The translations under genes were made by a program, and so were the position numbers. Positions 63,748-64,000 of a DNA stretch of 64,000 nucleotides are shown here, one piece after another. Each line of letters opens with the position of its first letter. Positions within the stretch are counted from its first letter, which is position 1. Location: NCBI RefSeq assembly GCF_020852615.1, contig NZ_JADZAJ010000032.1, positions 1 through 64,000 on the forward strand, given 5' to 3'. This stretch comes from Nitrosomonas sp. (GTDB lineage: Bacteria; Pseudomonadota; Gammaproteobacteria; Burkholderiales; Nitrosomonadaceae). Below the pieces are notes generated by a model. The model saw nothing but the letters and a program-made list of their open reading frames with translations, did not search any database and had not been told where the DNA came from.

Positions 63748-64000
63748 TTATTTGGGAAACGCAGTCATGCCATCACGCAGGCGAAGCAATGTTTCCTCTT
63801 TCCCCAGCAGCTCCAGTACAGCATCGATCGCCGGGGTTTGTGTCTCGCCGGTGGCCATGACCCGCAACGGCATCGCCAGATGGGGAAATTTCAGATTGTG
63901 CGAGGAAACTGTCTGTTTGATTTCATGGTGGATACTCTCCCGCTTCCACTCAATCTGTACCAGGCGATCAATCAGATATTCCAGTACCGGACGGATTTCA
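63748..64000 (-). CDS. gltX: Glutamyl-tRNA synthetase, C-terminal part
   Basis: The last 83 codons or so, read to TAA at 63748; the start lies beyond base 64000. The visible part holds the class Ib anticodon-binding end: FPHLAMPLRVMATGETQTPA, AIDAVLELLGKEETLLRLR and the final FPK. This matches GltX endings (AxPLRxAxTG...P.I...ELLG). Only the tail is seen, so a paralogue cannot be excluded. Confidence 0.85.
   Translation of the reverse strand, partial: EIRPVLEYLIDRLVQIEWKRESIHHEIKQTVSSHNLKFPHLAMPLRVMATGETQTPAIDAVLELLGKEETLLRLRDGMTAFPK

Overview
The window looks like chromosome from a betaproteobacterium, most likely Nitrosomonadaceae (Nitrosomonas or a close relative). This is inferred from remembered gene order (pilMNOPQ next to mrcA; argS-SPOR protein-dsbA; aceE-aceF; nadD-rsfS-rlmH-maf-rng) and from the general look of the proteins; no search was run. 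Coding density is high and most genes are housekeeping. There is no rRNA, CRISPR array, integrase or intact insertion sequence. Two leucine tRNAs are present.

Layout. (1) Positions 1-7928, minus strand: a tightly packed defence-type cassette, read SNF2-family helicase, OLD-like ATPase/TOPRIM protein, Dam-like (D12) adenine methyltransferase, type III Mod-like adenine methyltransferase, DUF1016 nuclease-family protein cut by the window edge. (2) 8031-13108, minus: type IV pilus operon pilM-N-O-P-Q with four ATGA stop/start overlaps and a terminator. (3) 13284-24453: penicillin-binding protein 1A, tRNA-Leu(CAA), spoT, a small STAS-like protein, dsbA, a SPOR protein, argS, an unknown membrane protein, folD. 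(4) 24486-32412, plus: pyruvate dehydrogenase E1 and E2, then nadD, rsfS, rlmH, maf and rng. (5) 32532-34622: a Fur-box promoter and tonB-exbB-exbD. (6) 34736-40095: rlmB, rnr, tRNA-Leu(CAG), a periplasmic catalase-related peroxidase, a SAM methyltransferase.

(7) 40268-51982, minus: a type II secretion/type IV pilus-like cluster, gspG-gspF-gspE, then PilM/N/O/P-like proteins, a secretin with a C-terminal cohesin-like domain, three pseudopilins and a TPR lipoprotein. It repeats the M-N-O-P-Q logic of the pilus operon in the same window. (8) 52304-64000: dapF, an ABC exporter, cca, slt, gdhA, metH and the 3' end of gltX.

The most unusual parts are the five-gene defence cassette, the non-canonical secretion cluster, an 82-bp dispersed repeat found twice and read in the same frame, a perfect 14-bp inverted repeat at 58145-58193, and a near-consensus Fur box overlapping a promoter upstream of tonB.
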